Shown piece after piece: positions 14,822 through 22,431 of a DNA stretch of 29,615 nt. The stretch is from the NCBI GenBank assembly GCA_019308625.1, contig JAFDHU010000004.1:1-29615 (forward strand). The letters run 5' to 3'. A model generated the notes under the pieces. The model was not told where the DNA came from. It made no database searches and saw only the letters and a list, made by a program, of their open reading frames with translations. How positions within the stretch are numbered: position 1 is the first letter of the stretch; every line of letters begins with the position of its first letter. The stretch comes from Deltaproteobacteria bacterium. GTDB lineage: Bacteria; Desulfobacterota; Desulfobaccia; Desulfobaccales; 0-14-0-80-60-11. A program made the translations under genes and the position numbers.

Positions 14822-15658
14822 TCACCAATCCGGATATTCCACTTCAAATACCCGTTTGGCCACTACGAAGGTTCTTTGGTAGTAGGGTTGACGTAGGTCA
14901 GTGATAATTACCCCCCGGCGGCGGCCGCTGGAGGCATGAATCATCTTGCCTTCCCCCAGATAGATGCCGGCATGGCCCACCCGACGGCCTCGACGCCGGA
15001 AGAACAGGAGGTCACCGGGAAGCATCTTGGAGAAGTCCAGGGTACAGGTAACCACCTTGCCCACGTGGGCCTGCTCGGCGCTGGTGCGGGGAAGCTCAAT
15101 CTTAAACCCCTGAAACACATACTGGATAAAACCGGAGCAGTCTGTGGCCCTGCTATAGGCCAGGGAGGCCCCCATACGGTAGGGCGTCCCGCAATAAGCC
15201 TTGGCCCGGGCCAGGATCAGGTCCTGGAAACTCCAGGGCTCGAACCGGTAGTGGCTCCGGCGAGCTGGCGGCGCCGCCTTTTGGGAGTCCAGCCTGGAGG
15301 TGGGTCCAATGGCCTGAGTTACCTTCTTTTTCGGCGTCAGCGGCTCCAGGCGGAAGCTTCCGTCCCTTTGCGGAATCACCCGCATCAGGGGCGGAGTCTC
15401 CCCGATGCCTGACAGCGCCGCCCGGGACACGGAGGAGGCTCCCGGAGATATGCGGTCATAGCTACGGCGAACCCGCCGGGACTTGGCTCTTCTCTTAGTT
15501 CGGTAACGGGAGGAACGCTTGGCGGTGCGGATTCTTTTGTGGGTCTTCCTTACCAGTCTGCTGGAGGGCCCGGTTTTCTTTTTCCCGGTTATTGCCTGGG
15601 CTAGGGGAGGGGAGAAAGCCATCGCCAGGCTTACTACCACCCCAAGGATTATCCGCAT
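14822..15658 (-). CDS. secreted NlpC/P60 cell-wall peptidase
   Basis: This 278-residue protein has a probable signal peptide at 1-22 (hydrophobic core V-V-V-S-L-A-M-A-F and an A-Q-A cut site). A very basic Arg/Lys/Ser-rich stretch follows (about 26-70), then a Pro/Lys linker to about 135, and a C-terminal NlpC/P60 domain (about 142-270). Catalytic residues are visible: Cys174 in D-C-S-G-F, His229 in V-G-H-A-G-I-Y, and His241 in I-H-A-S-S as the third polar residue. Such enzymes cut D-Glu-diaminopimelate-type links in peptidoglycan peptides. The basic segment may bind the wall or the outer membrane. A strong AAGGAGGT site precedes the ATG. It stands alone, with a terminator behind it. Confidence 0.93.
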   Translation of the reverse strand: MRIILGVVVSLAMAFSPPLAQAITGKKKTGPSSRLVRKTHKRIRTAKRSSRYRTKRRAKSRRVRRSYDRISPGASSVSRAALSGIGETPPLMRVIPQRDGSFRLEPLTPKKKVTQAIGPTSRLDSQKAAPPARRSHYRFEPWSFQDLILARAKAYCGTPYRMGASLAYSRATDCSGFIQYVFQGFKIELPRTSAEQAHVGKVVTCTLDFSKMLPGDLLFFRRRGRRVGHAGIYLGEGKMIHASSGRRRGVIITDLRQPYYQRTFVVAKRVFEVEYPDW

Positions 15659-16036
15659 CTGAACCTCCTTGGTTATGGGTCACTGCTCAGAGGGGCGGGA
15701 ACCGCTTGCCCCTGGTAGTTGCCCCTTTGGCCAAGGATGTGCCAAAGAGCGTCCTCAGCAATCAGGAACTTCTTATTTTTCCGGACAGCTAAAGTGTTTG
15801 GGAATCCTGCTTCAGGTGTGGTTTGTTAAATTTCGGCCAAGTTAATATAGGCTTAAAAACTTGTCAATCTTTTTTTGAGCTAACTAGGTAAAAATCTGGA
15901 TAAAATCTGACCCTTAGCAGCACTGGCCGAAGGCTGCGCCTCCTCCCCCCAAAAAAAACGACCCCGCCTGGGGGTCGGCCACGGTCGCGGGACTGCGGCT
16001 TTCTCCTTCTGCTTTACCCTTTTTCGGCCTGGCTCA
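15659..16036 (-). other. 378 nt gene-free region between rplQ and the NlpC/P60 gene
   Basis: No credible ORF is seen. From the rplQ side it holds the ribosomal-cluster terminator (15951-15977), then an AT-rich stretch with a minus-strand TTGACA (15867-15862) and a TATATT (15849-15844). These two are only 12 nt apart, so the promoter call for the NlpC/P60 gene is weak. In the presumed leader an inverted repeat pairs AGGGGC (15691-15696) with GCCCCT (15708-15713). The AAGGAGGT site of the NlpC/P60 gene closes the region. Confidence 0.6.
15951..15977 (-). terminator. intrinsic terminator of the ribosomal protein supercluster
   Basis: The minus strand reads CGACCCC, a 5 nt CAGGC loop, GGGGTCG and then eight T residues (15958-15951). 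The perfect 7 bp GC-rich stem with T8 lies 59 nt past the rplQ stop. Confidence 0.92.
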
Positions 16037-16435
16037 TTAGGCCGCCGACTTTTTCTTTTTCTTTTTGGGGAGCTTCTCCGGGCGTCCCACCAGCTCCAGG
16101 AGGGACAGCGGCGCGCCATCGCCCCGGCGCACCCCCAGAGGGATGATGCGGGTGTAACCCCCGGGCCGGTCCTGGTAGCGCTCCCGGAGTTCATGGAAGA
16201 GTTTGAGATGAGCCTTTTTGGTGCGGATTACAGCCAGGGCCTGGCGACGGGCGTGCAGGTCGCCGCGTTTGGCCAAAGTGATAACCGCCTCGGCCAGCTT
16301 GCGGGCCTCCTTGGCCTTGGCTCGGGTGGTGGCCACCCGCTCCTGTTCAAAAAGCGAGGTGACCAGGTTCCGCAGCATGGCCTGCCGATGTTCTGTGGTC
16401 CGGGATAGCCGACGGCCTGCTTTCCGATGTCTCAT
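16037..16435 (-). CDS. rplQ: 50S ribosomal protein L17
   Basis: This 132-residue protein opens with M-R-H-R-K-A-G-R-R-L-S-R-T, the diagnostic L17 N-terminus, and has L-F-E-Q-E-R-V-A-T-T and G-G-Y-T-R-I-I-P-L further in. It ends in a poly-lysine tail (K-K-K-K-K-K-S-A-A). L17 lines the peptide exit region of the large subunit. Its ATG overlaps the rpoA TGA by 4 nt. It is the last gene of the cluster, in the standard rpoA-rplQ order. Confidence 0.98.
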   Translation of the reverse strand: MRHRKAGRRLSRTTEHRQAMLRNLVTSLFEQERVATTRAKAKEARKLAEAVITLAKRGDLHARRQALAVIRTKKAHLKLFHELRERYQDRPGGYTRIIPLGVRRGDGAPLSLLELVGRPEKLPKKKKKKSAA

Positions 16436-17445
16436 ATGGCTTCTTCCTTCCTCTCCGGTGCCTGGTCAGGGGGTACGAAGTTGTCCAGCTTCATGCCCAG
16501 GGAAAGCCCCATTTCCGCCAGGATGTCCTTGATTTCATTCAGGGACTTGCGGCCAAAATTCTTGGTCTTGAGCATTTCCTGTTCGGTCTTCTGCACCAGC
16601 TCCCCGATATAGCGGATATTGGCATTGCGCAGGCAATTGGCGGCCCGCACCGACAATTCCAGTTCATTGACACTGCGATAGAGGTTTTCATTGAGGAGAG
16701 GGGCCTCTTCCGCCGGTTTCTCCTCCACCCCCTCGGCTTCCTCCTCAAAGTTGATAAACAGGGTCAGTTGCTCCTTGAGGATCTTGGCCGCATAGGCGAT
16801 GGCGTCCTCGGGGGTGACGCTGCCGTCGGTCCAGACTTCCAGGGTCAGTTTGTCGTAGTCGGTGCGCTGCCCCACCCGGGCCTGGCTGACCACGTAATTC
16901 ACCTTGCGGATGGGGGAGAAAGAGGCGTCCAGGGGTACATAGCCGATGGGCTGGCCCTCCTCCTTGTTGAGCTCCGCGGGGACATAGCCCTTGCCGCTTT
17001 TGACCACCAGCTCCATGCTGAGCTGGCCGTCGGGGGATAAGGTGGCGATGTGCTGTTCGGGGTTGAGGATTTCCAGGGTGCCGTCGGTCTGGATGTCGCC
17101 GGCGGTCACCTCTTTTTCGCCCCGGGCCTCCAGCAGCAGGGTCTTGGTGCTGTCGGCCAGCATCTTCAGGCGCACCTGCTTGAGGTTCAGGAGGATTTCG
17201 GTCACATCCTCCCTTACTCCAGGGATGGCCATAAATTCGTGGTACACATCCTTGATGCGCACCCCCACGATGGCCGCACCCCTAAGAGACGACAGCAGCA
17301 CCCGGCGCAAGGCGTTACCCAGGGTGATGCCGAAGCCCCGTTCCAGGGGCTCACAGGTGAATTTGCCGTAGGAAGTGGTGTGCGTCTCGCTATCCACTTC
17401 CAGGCGCTTGGGTTTAATCAGCTCGGTCCAGTTTTTCTGAATCAT
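16432..17445 (-). CDS. rpoA: RNA polymerase alpha subunit
   Basis: This 337-residue protein has the N-terminal dimerisation and assembly domain (about 1-235; G-I-T-L-G-N-A-L-R-R-V-L-L-S-S is the classic helix), an acidic linker (E-E-E-A-E-G-V-E-E), and the C-terminal DNA-binding domain (about 255-325; R-A-A-N-C-L-R, Y-I-G-E-L-V and G-R-K-S-L-N-E-I). The CTD contacts UP elements and activators. The GAGGGG site precedes the ATG. It is separated from rpsD by 112 nt containing two hairpins, an unusually long spacer for this operon. Confidence 0.98.
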   Translation of the reverse strand: MIQKNWTELIKPKRLEVDSETHTTSYGKFTCEPLERGFGITLGNALRRVLLSSLRGAAIVGVRIKDVYHEFMAIPGVREDVTEILLNLKQVRLKMLADSTKTLLLEARGEKEVTAGDIQTDGTLEILNPEQHIATLSPDGQLSMELVVKSGKGYVPAELNKEEGQPIGYVPLDASFSPIRKVNYVVSQARVGQRTDYDKLTLEVWTDGSVTPEDAIAYAAKILKEQLTLFINFEEEAEGVEEKPAEEAPLLNENLYRSVNELELSVRAANCLRNANIRYIGELVQKTEQEMLKTKNFGRKSLNEIKDILAEMGLSLGMKLDNFVPPDQAPERKEEAI

Positions 17446-17472
17446 AGCCCCTCAAAATAACCTTGCGGTGTT

Positions 17473-17500
17473 TCCGCCTGCCCCGCGGTCGGCAGGCGGA
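17473..17500. promoter_or_regulatory. perfect hairpin in the rpoA leader
   Basis: TCCGCCTGCC (17473-17482) and GGCAGGCGGA (17491-17500) form a perfect 10 bp stem with an 8 nt loop. It lies 28 nt upstream of the rpoA ATG. No T tract follows on the minus strand, so it is not a standard terminator. It could shield the RNA or tune rpoA relative to rpsD. Confidence 0.6.
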
Positions 17501-17516
17501 GTATAAAAGGACTCGC

Positions 17517-17535
17517 TCCCCCTGCCGGAGGGGGA
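17517..17535. promoter_or_regulatory. second hairpin in the rpsD-rpoA gap
   Basis: TCCCCCT (17517-17523) and AGGGGGA (17529-17535) pair with a 5 nt loop. Between it and the rpoA-proximal hairpin, the minus strand has a TATACT (17505-17500) resembling a -10, with only a poor -35, so an internal promoter is possible but weakly supported. Confidence 0.5.
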
Positions 17536-17557
17536 CGGTCAGGCTAGGGCTGTCAGG

Positions 17558-18184
17558 CTATTTGGAGTAAAGCTCCACAATGAGATGCTCTTGTATGGGC
17601 ATGGTGATGTCATCCCGGGTAGGCATCATGCTCACCCGGCCGCGTGCCCGTTCCTTGTCCAGTTCCAGCCAGGCCGGGCAGCCCCGGCGGGCGGCGGCCT
17701 CCAGAGCGTCGCGAATCATGGGCAAATTGCGGCTCTTCTCGGCCACCTCAATCACGTCCCCCACCTGGACCAGGTAAGAGGGGATGTCCACCCTCCGGCC
17801 GTTCACCAGGATGTGGCCGTGCCGCACCAGTTGCCGGGCCTGGGGGCGGGAGTTGGCCATTCCCAGGCGGTAGACCACATTATCCAACCGGCGCTCCAGC
17901 AGCACCAAAAGATTGGTGCCGGTAACGCCCCGCTGGCGTTCAGCCCGTTCAAAATAGCTCCGGAACTGCTTTTCCATGAGGCCATACATTCTTTTGACCT
18001 TTTGTTTTTCCCGGAGCTGCAGGCCGTAGTCGGAAATTTTCACCCGTCCGTGGCCGTGTTGTCCCGGCGGGTAGTTCCGCCGTCTGAGCGCACACTTGTC
18101 GGTGTAGCACCGGTCGCCCTTGAGATAGAGCTCCATTCTTTCCCGCCGGCAAAGGCGGCACCTGGGTCCGGTATATCTAGCCAA
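17558..18184 (-). CDS. rpsD: 30S ribosomal protein S4, zinc-binding form
   Basis: This 208-residue protein is a primary 16S rRNA-binding protein that nucleates 30S assembly and, in E. coli, represses the alpha operon. It begins with M-A-R-Y-T-G-P and has Cys9, Cys12, Cys26 and Cys31, the zinc-type (C+) N-terminus. The S4 RNA-binding domain follows (R-L-D-N-V-V-Y-R-L-G, R-Q-L-V-R-H-G-H-I-L-V-N-G). The start codon is TTG (18184), fixed by the conserved N-terminus and by a CGGAGG site 9 nt upstream. An 8 bp direct repeat TCAGGCTA ends at its stop codon. Confidence 0.98.
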   Translation of the reverse strand: MARYTGPRCRLCRRERMELYLKGDRCYTDKCALRRRNYPPGQHGHGRVKISDYGLQLREKQKVKRMYGLMEKQFRSYFERAERQRGVTGTNLLVLLERRLDNVVYRLGMANSRPQARQLVRHGHILVNGRRVDIPSYLVQVGDVIEVAEKSRNLPMIRDALEAAARRGCPAWLELDKERARGRVSMMPTRDDITMPIQEHLIVELYSK

Positions 18185-18202
18185 AGTCTGGTTCCTCCGT
18201 GA

Positions 18203-18592
18203 TTACACCCGTCTACGTTTGGGAGGTCGGCAGCCGTTATGGGGAATGGGGCTGACGTCCCGGATAAGGTTGATGGTCAGGCCGGCGGCCGCCAAGGCCC
18301 GCAGGGCCGCCTCCCGCCCGGCTCCCGGCCCCTTCACATACACATCCACCGCGCGCATGCCGTGTTCCATGGCCTTGCGGGCGGCGTCCTGAGCCGCCAG
18401 TTGCGCGGCGAAGGGCGTGCCCTTGCGGGAGCCCTTGAACCCCTGCACTCCGGCGGATGACCAAGCCACCACATTGCCGTTGGGATCGGTGATGGTCACC
18501 AGGGTGTTGTTGAAGGTGGCCTTGATATGAGCCACTCCGGTGGGGATATTCTTCCGCTCCTTCTTTTTACGGGTGCCTGGTCTTCTGGCCAT
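18203..18592 (-). CDS. rpsK: 30S ribosomal protein S11
   Basis: This 129-residue protein has H-I-K-A-T-F-N-N-T-L-V-T-I, G-F-K-G-S-R-K-G-T-P-F-A-A-Q, G-P-G-A-G-R-E-A-A-L-R-A-L, and the C-terminal P-H-N-G-C-R-P-P-K-R-R-R, all diagnostic of S11. S11 lies on the 30S platform next to the mRNA exit. It is 9 nt downstream of rpsM and 18 nt upstream of rpsD, in the standard alpha-operon order. Confidence 0.98.
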   Translation of the reverse strand: MARRPGTRKKKERKNIPTGVAHIKATFNNTLVTITDPNGNVVAWSSAGVQGFKGSRKGTPFAAQLAAQDAARKAMEHGMRAVDVYVKGPGAGREAALRALAAAGLTINLIRDVSPIPHNGCRPPKRRRV

Positions 18593-18601
18593 CGGCTCAC
18601 C

Positions 18602-18976
18602 TTATCCTTTCTTTCTGCGGCCCACCACCGAGCGCCGGGGCCCCTTGCGGGTCCGGGCGTTGGTGTGGGTGCGTTGGCCCCGCACCGGCAACCCCCGCCG
18701 ATGCCGCAGGCCCCGGTAGCAGCCCAAGTCCATCAGGCGCTTGATGTTCATGGAGACTTCCCGACGCAGGTCGCCTTCCACCTTGGTGGTGGCGTCAATC
18801 ACCTGGCGGATGCTGGTGATCTGTTCGTCGGTCAGATCCCGGGTCTTGACGGCGCCGTCTACCTTCGCCTGTTTCAGGATACGCGCCGCAGTGGTGCGCC
18901 CGATGCCGTAGATATAGGTGAGGGCGATGTCAATGCGCTTATCCCGAGGCAAATCAATGCCGGCTATGCGTGCCAA
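18602..18976 (-). CDS. rpsM: 30S ribosomal protein S13
   Basis: This 124-residue protein starts M-A-R-I-A-G-I-D-L-P-R and contains Y-I-Y-G-I-G-R-T and the C-terminal R-G-Q-R-T-H-T-N-A-R-T-R-K-G. S13 bridges the 30S head to the 50S and contacts the P-site tRNA. The start codon is TTG (18976), fixed by the conserved N-terminus, with GGAGG 6 nt upstream. Its 163 nt leader contains a perfect palindrome. In E. coli the S4 repressor binds just upstream of this gene. Confidence 0.98.
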   Translation of the reverse strand: MARIAGIDLPRDKRIDIALTYIYGIGRTTAARILKQAKVDGAVKTRDLTDEQITSIRQVIDATTKVEGDLRREVSMNIKRLMDLGCYRGLRHRRGLPVRGQRTHTNARTRKGPRRSVVGRRKKG

Positions 18977-18993
18977 TTCTTACCTCCGCGTCT

Positions 18994-19009
18994 GCCGCCC
19001 GCGGGCGGC
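18994..19009. promoter_or_regulatory. perfect 16 bp palindrome just upstream of the rpsM ribosome binding site
   Basis: GCCGCCCGCGGGCGGC reads the same on both strands. As RNA it would make a very stable GC hairpin ending about 10 nt before the GGAGG of rpsM. It sits in the 163 nt rpmJ-rpsM gap (18977-19139), which also holds a GGGTT/AACCC stem at 19038-19055. By analogy with the E. coli alpha operon this leader is a candidate S4 target; that is inference. Confidence 0.55.
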
Positions 19010-19139
19010 TTCCAGCCTGTAATGAAAGCTTGTTGAGGGTTGCGGCCCCAAACCCGACCTCCCAGGCCTGCCGCCCCGCTGCCGCTTACGATCCGGCTTT
19101 AATCCCGTTCAGGGCTGACAGCCGACCGCTGACCCCGGC

Positions 19140-19253
19140 TTAACCCTGCCGCTGCTTGTGCTTGGGGTTGGTGCAAATCACCCGCACCACCCCCTTGCGG
19201 CGGATAATCTTGCAATTGGCGCAGATGCGTTTCACCGATGGTTTGACTTTCAT
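19140..19253 (-). CDS. rpmJ: 50S ribosomal protein L36, zinc-binding form
   Basis: This small 37-residue protein starts with ATG at 19253 (M-K-V-K-P-S-V-K-R-I-C) and ends K-Q-R-Q-G. The zinc ribbon ligands Cys11, Cys14, Cys27 and His32 (C-A-N-C and C-T-N-P-K-H) mark the zinc-type L36. It contacts 23S rRNA near the base of the L7/L12 stalk. It lies between infA and rpsM, the usual place. The upstream AGGGA is a weak ribosome binding site. Confidence 0.97.
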   Translation of the reverse strand: MKVKPSVKRICANCKIIRRKGVVRVICTNPKHKQRQG

Positions 19254-19335
19254 GAGTTTTCCCTGTCTGCTGCTTCCAGGTCGCCGGCTTCAGCCCCGCC
19301 CTGCTTAACTCTGGGTGGCAAAAATTAAGCCCCGA

Positions 19336-19554
19336 TTATCTCACCCGGTAAACGATTCTTCCCCGGCTGAGATCATAAGGCGACAGCTCCACGATCACCT
19401 TGTCCCCCGGCAGGATCTTGATGTAATGCATGCGCATCTTGCCGGAGATGTGGGCCAAAACCCGGTGGCCGTTGGGCAGTTCTACCCGGAACATGGCATT
19501 GGGCAGGGTCTCGACTACCTGGCCCTCAACTTCAATGGCGTCTTCCTTGGGCAT
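19336..19554 (-). CDS. infA: translation initiation factor IF-1
   Basis: This 72-residue single OB-fold protein matches IF-1 along its whole length (M-P-K-E-D-A-I-E, V-E-T-L-P-N-A-M-F-R-V, H-I-S-G-K-M-R, Y-D-L-S-R-G-R-I-V-Y-R). IF-1 binds the A site of the 30S during initiation. The conserved N-terminus fixes the ATG, yet no purine-rich ribosome binding site lies in the 20 nt upstream (the last bases are CCAGACTAATTT). It follows map after 100 nt. Confidence 0.98.
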   Translation of the reverse strand: MPKEDAIEVEGQVVETLPNAMFRVELPNGHRVLAHISGKMRMHYIKILPGDKVIVELSPYDLSRGRIVYRVR

Positions 19555-19654
19555 AAATTAGTCTGGCCGGCTGCCAACCCTGGGCGTCAAAGCCGACTTC
19601 AGGAGGAAACCCCTCTTTTCCTGGTTAAGGGAATCGCTAACGTATTACAATAGC

Positions 19655-20401
19655 TCATATTCGGCTGAGAATCAAGGGACCCTTGTCGGTCAGGGCCACG
19701 GTGTGTTCAAAATGCGCCGCCAAGGAGCCGTCCTGGGTCACCGCGGTCCACCCGTCGGGCAGAATCTTCACCTGCCAGGACCCGGCGCTGGTCATGGGCT
19801 CAATGGCAAAGGTCATGCCGGCCTTCAACACCGGGCCTTTGCCCGGAGGCCCGAAATTGGGGATCTGCGGGTCCTCATGAAGCGAACGACCGATACCATG
19901 GCCCACAAACTGACGGATCACCGAGAAACCATAGCGCTCCACCGTGGTCTGGATGGCGTGGGACAGGTCGCTCAGCCTGCCCCCCACCCGCATCCGGTCA
20001 ATGGCGGCGTAAAGTGACTCTTCCGTGGCCTTGAGCAAAAGCTGGGCCTGAGGGCTTACGCCGTCCACCGGCACCGTGAGCGCGGCGTCGCCGTAGAAGC
20101 CATTGTACCGCACCCCAAAATCCAGGCTGACGATGTCGCCGGCTTTGATCCTGCGGGGCCCCGGAATGCCGTGCACCACCTCCTCATTCACCGAAATGCA
20201 CAAGGACGCGGGATAGCCGCGGTACCCCTTGAAGGCCGCCTCCACCCGGCGCCGGCGGCAGGCAGCTGCGGCGATTTCGTCTAACTCCCGGGTTTCCACC
20301 CCCGGACGAATATGTGCTTTCACTTCCTCCAGGATCTCCGCCACAATGCGGCTGGCCACCGCCATTTGGGCGATTTCCTGGGGGGATTTCAACAATATCA
20401 T
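19655..20401 (-). CDS. map: methionine aminopeptidase, type I
   Basis: Map removes the initiator methionine. I chose the ATG at 20401 (248 residues, M-I-L-L-K-S-P-Q-E-I), because the longer open frame adds 35 unrelated residues. The five metal ligands are visible: Asp94 (S-L-D-F-G), Asp105 (Y-G-D-A-A), His168 (G-H-G-I-G), Glu201 (A-I-E-P-M) and Glu232 (F-E-H-T-V). The ribosome binding site is poor. It lies 61 nt after adk, in the secY-adk-map-infA order seen in many bacteria. Confidence 0.97.
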   Translation of the reverse strand: MILLKSPQEIAQMAVASRIVAEILEEVKAHIRPGVETRELDEIAAAACRRRRVEAAFKGYRGYPASLCISVNEEVVHGIPGPRRIKAGDIVSLDFGVRYNGFYGDAALTVPVDGVSPQAQLLLKATEESLYAAIDRMRVGGRLSDLSHAIQTTVERYGFSVIRQFVGHGIGRSLHEDPQIPNFGPPGKGPVLKAGMTFAIEPMTSAGSWQVKILPDGWTAVTQDGSLAAHFEHTVALTDKGPLILSRI

Positions 20402-20462
20402 GTTACATCTGGCAAAAACCCGGGGGCAGCACCGGGAGTGCCGCGGCCGCGGACCGCCGGCT

Positions 20463-21107
20463 TTATTGCCCCAGGATACTGCAAATCTTGTTGAAGATGT
20501 CGTCAATCTGACCCGCGCCGGGGATAGTACGCAACAAGCCCTTGCCGGCGTAGTAATCTACGAGCGGCTTGGTGGCCTGATTATAGGTGGCCAGCCGGGA
20601 GCGCACCGTGGCCTCGTTGTCGTCATCCCGCTGATAGAGCTCCCCGCCACACTTGTCGCACACCCCCTCCTGCTTGGGAGGGTTGAACTTGATGTGATAC
20701 ATCTGGCCGCAATTCCTGCAGGTCCGGCGACCGGTCAGCCGGGTCACCAGTTCTTCTTCATCCACCTCAATACTGATCACATGGTCAATCCCGGAGTTCA
20801 TCTTGGCCAGCACCTGGTCCAGGGCCTCGGCTTGGGGCACCGTGCGGGGAAAGCCGTCCAGGATGAAGCCTTTCTGGCAGTCGGGCTGCTTCAGGCGTTC
20901 TTCCACGATGCCGATGACCACCTCGTCGGGCACCAGCTGGCCGGCGTCCATGAATTCTTTGGCCTTTTTCCCCAATGGCGTGCCTTCTTTCACCGCCTCC
21001 CTCAGGATGTCGCCGGTGGAAACCTGGGGAATCTGGTACTTCTCAATGAGCTTCTTCGCCTGGGTGCCTTTGCCCGCGCCCGGGCCGCCTAACAGAATGA
21101 GATTCAT
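20463..21107 (-). CDS. adk: adenylate kinase with zinc-binding lid
   Basis: This 214-residue enzyme equilibrates ATP, ADP and AMP. The P-loop G-G-P-G-A-G-K-G-T is at 7-15, the D-G-F-P-R-T motif near 84-89, and the lid carries Cys130, Cys133, Cys150 and Cys153 (C-R-N-C and C-D-K-C), the structural zinc site. An AAAGGAGG site precedes the ATG. It starts 15 nt after secY. Confidence 0.98.
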   Translation of the reverse strand: MNLILLGGPGAGKGTQAKKLIEKYQIPQVSTGDILREAVKEGTPLGKKAKEFMDAGQLVPDEVVIGIVEERLKQPDCQKGFILDGFPRTVPQAEALDQVLAKMNSGIDHVISIEVDEEELVTRLTGRRTCRNCGQMYHIKFNPPKQEGVCDKCGGELYQRDDDNEATVRSRLATYNQATKPLVDYYAGKGLLRTIPGAGQIDDIFNKICSILGQ

Positions 21108-21122
21108 AACGCGCCTCCTTTA

Positions 21123-22430
21123 TCAACGTCTTACCCGGCCTATCCGTTTTTTCATGAAGCCTTCGTAATGGCGGGTGAGCATATGCGATTCAATCTGGGC
21201 CATGGTGTCCATGGCCACGCCCACCACAATGAGGAGCGCTGTGCCCCCGAAATAAAAGGGCACATTGAAGCGGGCAATCAAGATGGTGGGCAACACGCAC
21301 ACGGCGGCCACATAAATGGCCCCGCCCAAAGTGATGCGGGTCAGGATACGGTCAATGTAATCCGCGGTGGATTTCCCCGGCCGGATGCCCGGAATATAGC
21401 CGCCCCATTTCTTGAGGTTGTCGGCCACATCCACCGGATTGAAGGTCACCGCAGTATAGAAGTAGCAGAAAAAGATAATCAGGGCCACATAGACCAGATC
21501 GTGAATGTAGTGCCCCGGCGACAGGGTGTCCACAATGCTTTTGAGCCACTGGATTTTGATGAAACTCCCCACCGTAGCCGGGAACATCAGCAGGGAGGAG
21601 GCAAAGATGGGCGGGATGACCCCGGACACGTTCACCTTCAGGGGCAGGTGGGTGGACTGCCCGCCGAACATGCGCCGACCCACCACCCGACGGGCATACT
21701 GCACCGGGATGCGACGCTGGCCCCGTTCCATGAACACAATGAAGCCCACCACCAGCACCATCATGACGATGAGGAGAATCATCAGCAAAGGAGCGATTTC
21801 CCCGGCCTTGATGAGTTCCACGCTCTTGATGATGGCTGACGGCATCCGGGCCACGATGCCAGCGAAAATGATCAGGGAAATGCCGTTGCCGATGCCCCGT
21901 TCGGTAATCATCTCCCCCAGCCACATAAGGAAGGCGGTTCCCGAAGTCAGGGTCAGGATGGTCATGAGCCGGAAGCCCCAGCCCGGGGCCATCACCACCG
22001 GCCGGCCGCCCCCGGCCCCCATGCCTTCCAGGGCGATGCTGATGCCTAAGGCCTGGATAGCGGAGATGAGGATGGTGCCATAGCGGGTGTACTGCCTGAT
22101 TTTCTTGGTGCCGGCCTCGCCCTCCTTGTACAGCCTGTCTATGGCCGGGATGACCACCTTCAGCAGCTCAATGATGATGGCCGCGCTGATGTAGGGCATA
22201 ATCCCCAGGGCAAAGACGCTCAGACGCTCCAGGGCGCCCCCGGAGAACATGTCAAACAGCCCGAAAATGGTGCCCCGCTGGCGGGCAAAAAAGGCCATCA
22301 GGGCCTCGGCGTCAATTCCCGGGGTGGGTATAAAGCAGCCGATGCGGAACACCGCCAGCATGGCCAGAGTGAAGAGGATTCTCCGCTTCAGCTCCGGGAT
22401 CTTGCCGATATTGAACAACGCGCTGGCCAA
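21123..22430 (-). CDS. secY: preprotein translocase subunit SecY
   Basis: SecY is the protein-conducting channel of the Sec translocon, with ten transmembrane helices. The family length and landmarks are here: N-I-G-K-I-P-E-L-K-R-R-I at the start, F-S-G-G-A-L-E-R-L-S-V-F-A-L-G-I-M-P-Y in helix 2, T-R-Y-G-T-I, and G-I-R-P-G-K-S-T near the cytosolic loop before helix 9. The open frame reaches back into rplO, but GGAGGTC followed 7 nt later by TTG (22430) supports a TTG start, giving 435 residues. That TTG lies one base past the rplO TAA. Confidence 0.96.
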   Translation of the reverse strand: MASALFNIGKIPELKRRILFTLAMLAVFRIGCFIPTPGIDAEALMAFFARQRGTIFGLFDMFSGGALERLSVFALGIMPYISAAIIIELLKVVIPAIDRLYKEGEAGTKKIRQYTRYGTILISAIQALGISIALEGMGAGGGRPVVMAPGWGFRLMTILTLTSGTAFLMWLGEMITERGIGNGISLIIFAGIVARMPSAIIKSVELIKAGEIAPLLMILLIVMMVLVVGFIVFMERGQRRIPVQYARRVVGRRMFGGQSTHLPLKVNVSGVIPPIFASSLLMFPATVGSFIKIQWLKSIVDTLSPGHYIHDLVYVALIIFFCYFYTAVTFNPVDVADNLKKWGGYIPGIRPGKSTADYIDRILTRITLGGAIYVAAVCVLPTILIARFNVPFYFGGTALLIVVGVAMDTMAQIESHMLTRHYEGFMKKRIGRVRR

Positions 22431-22431
22431 A

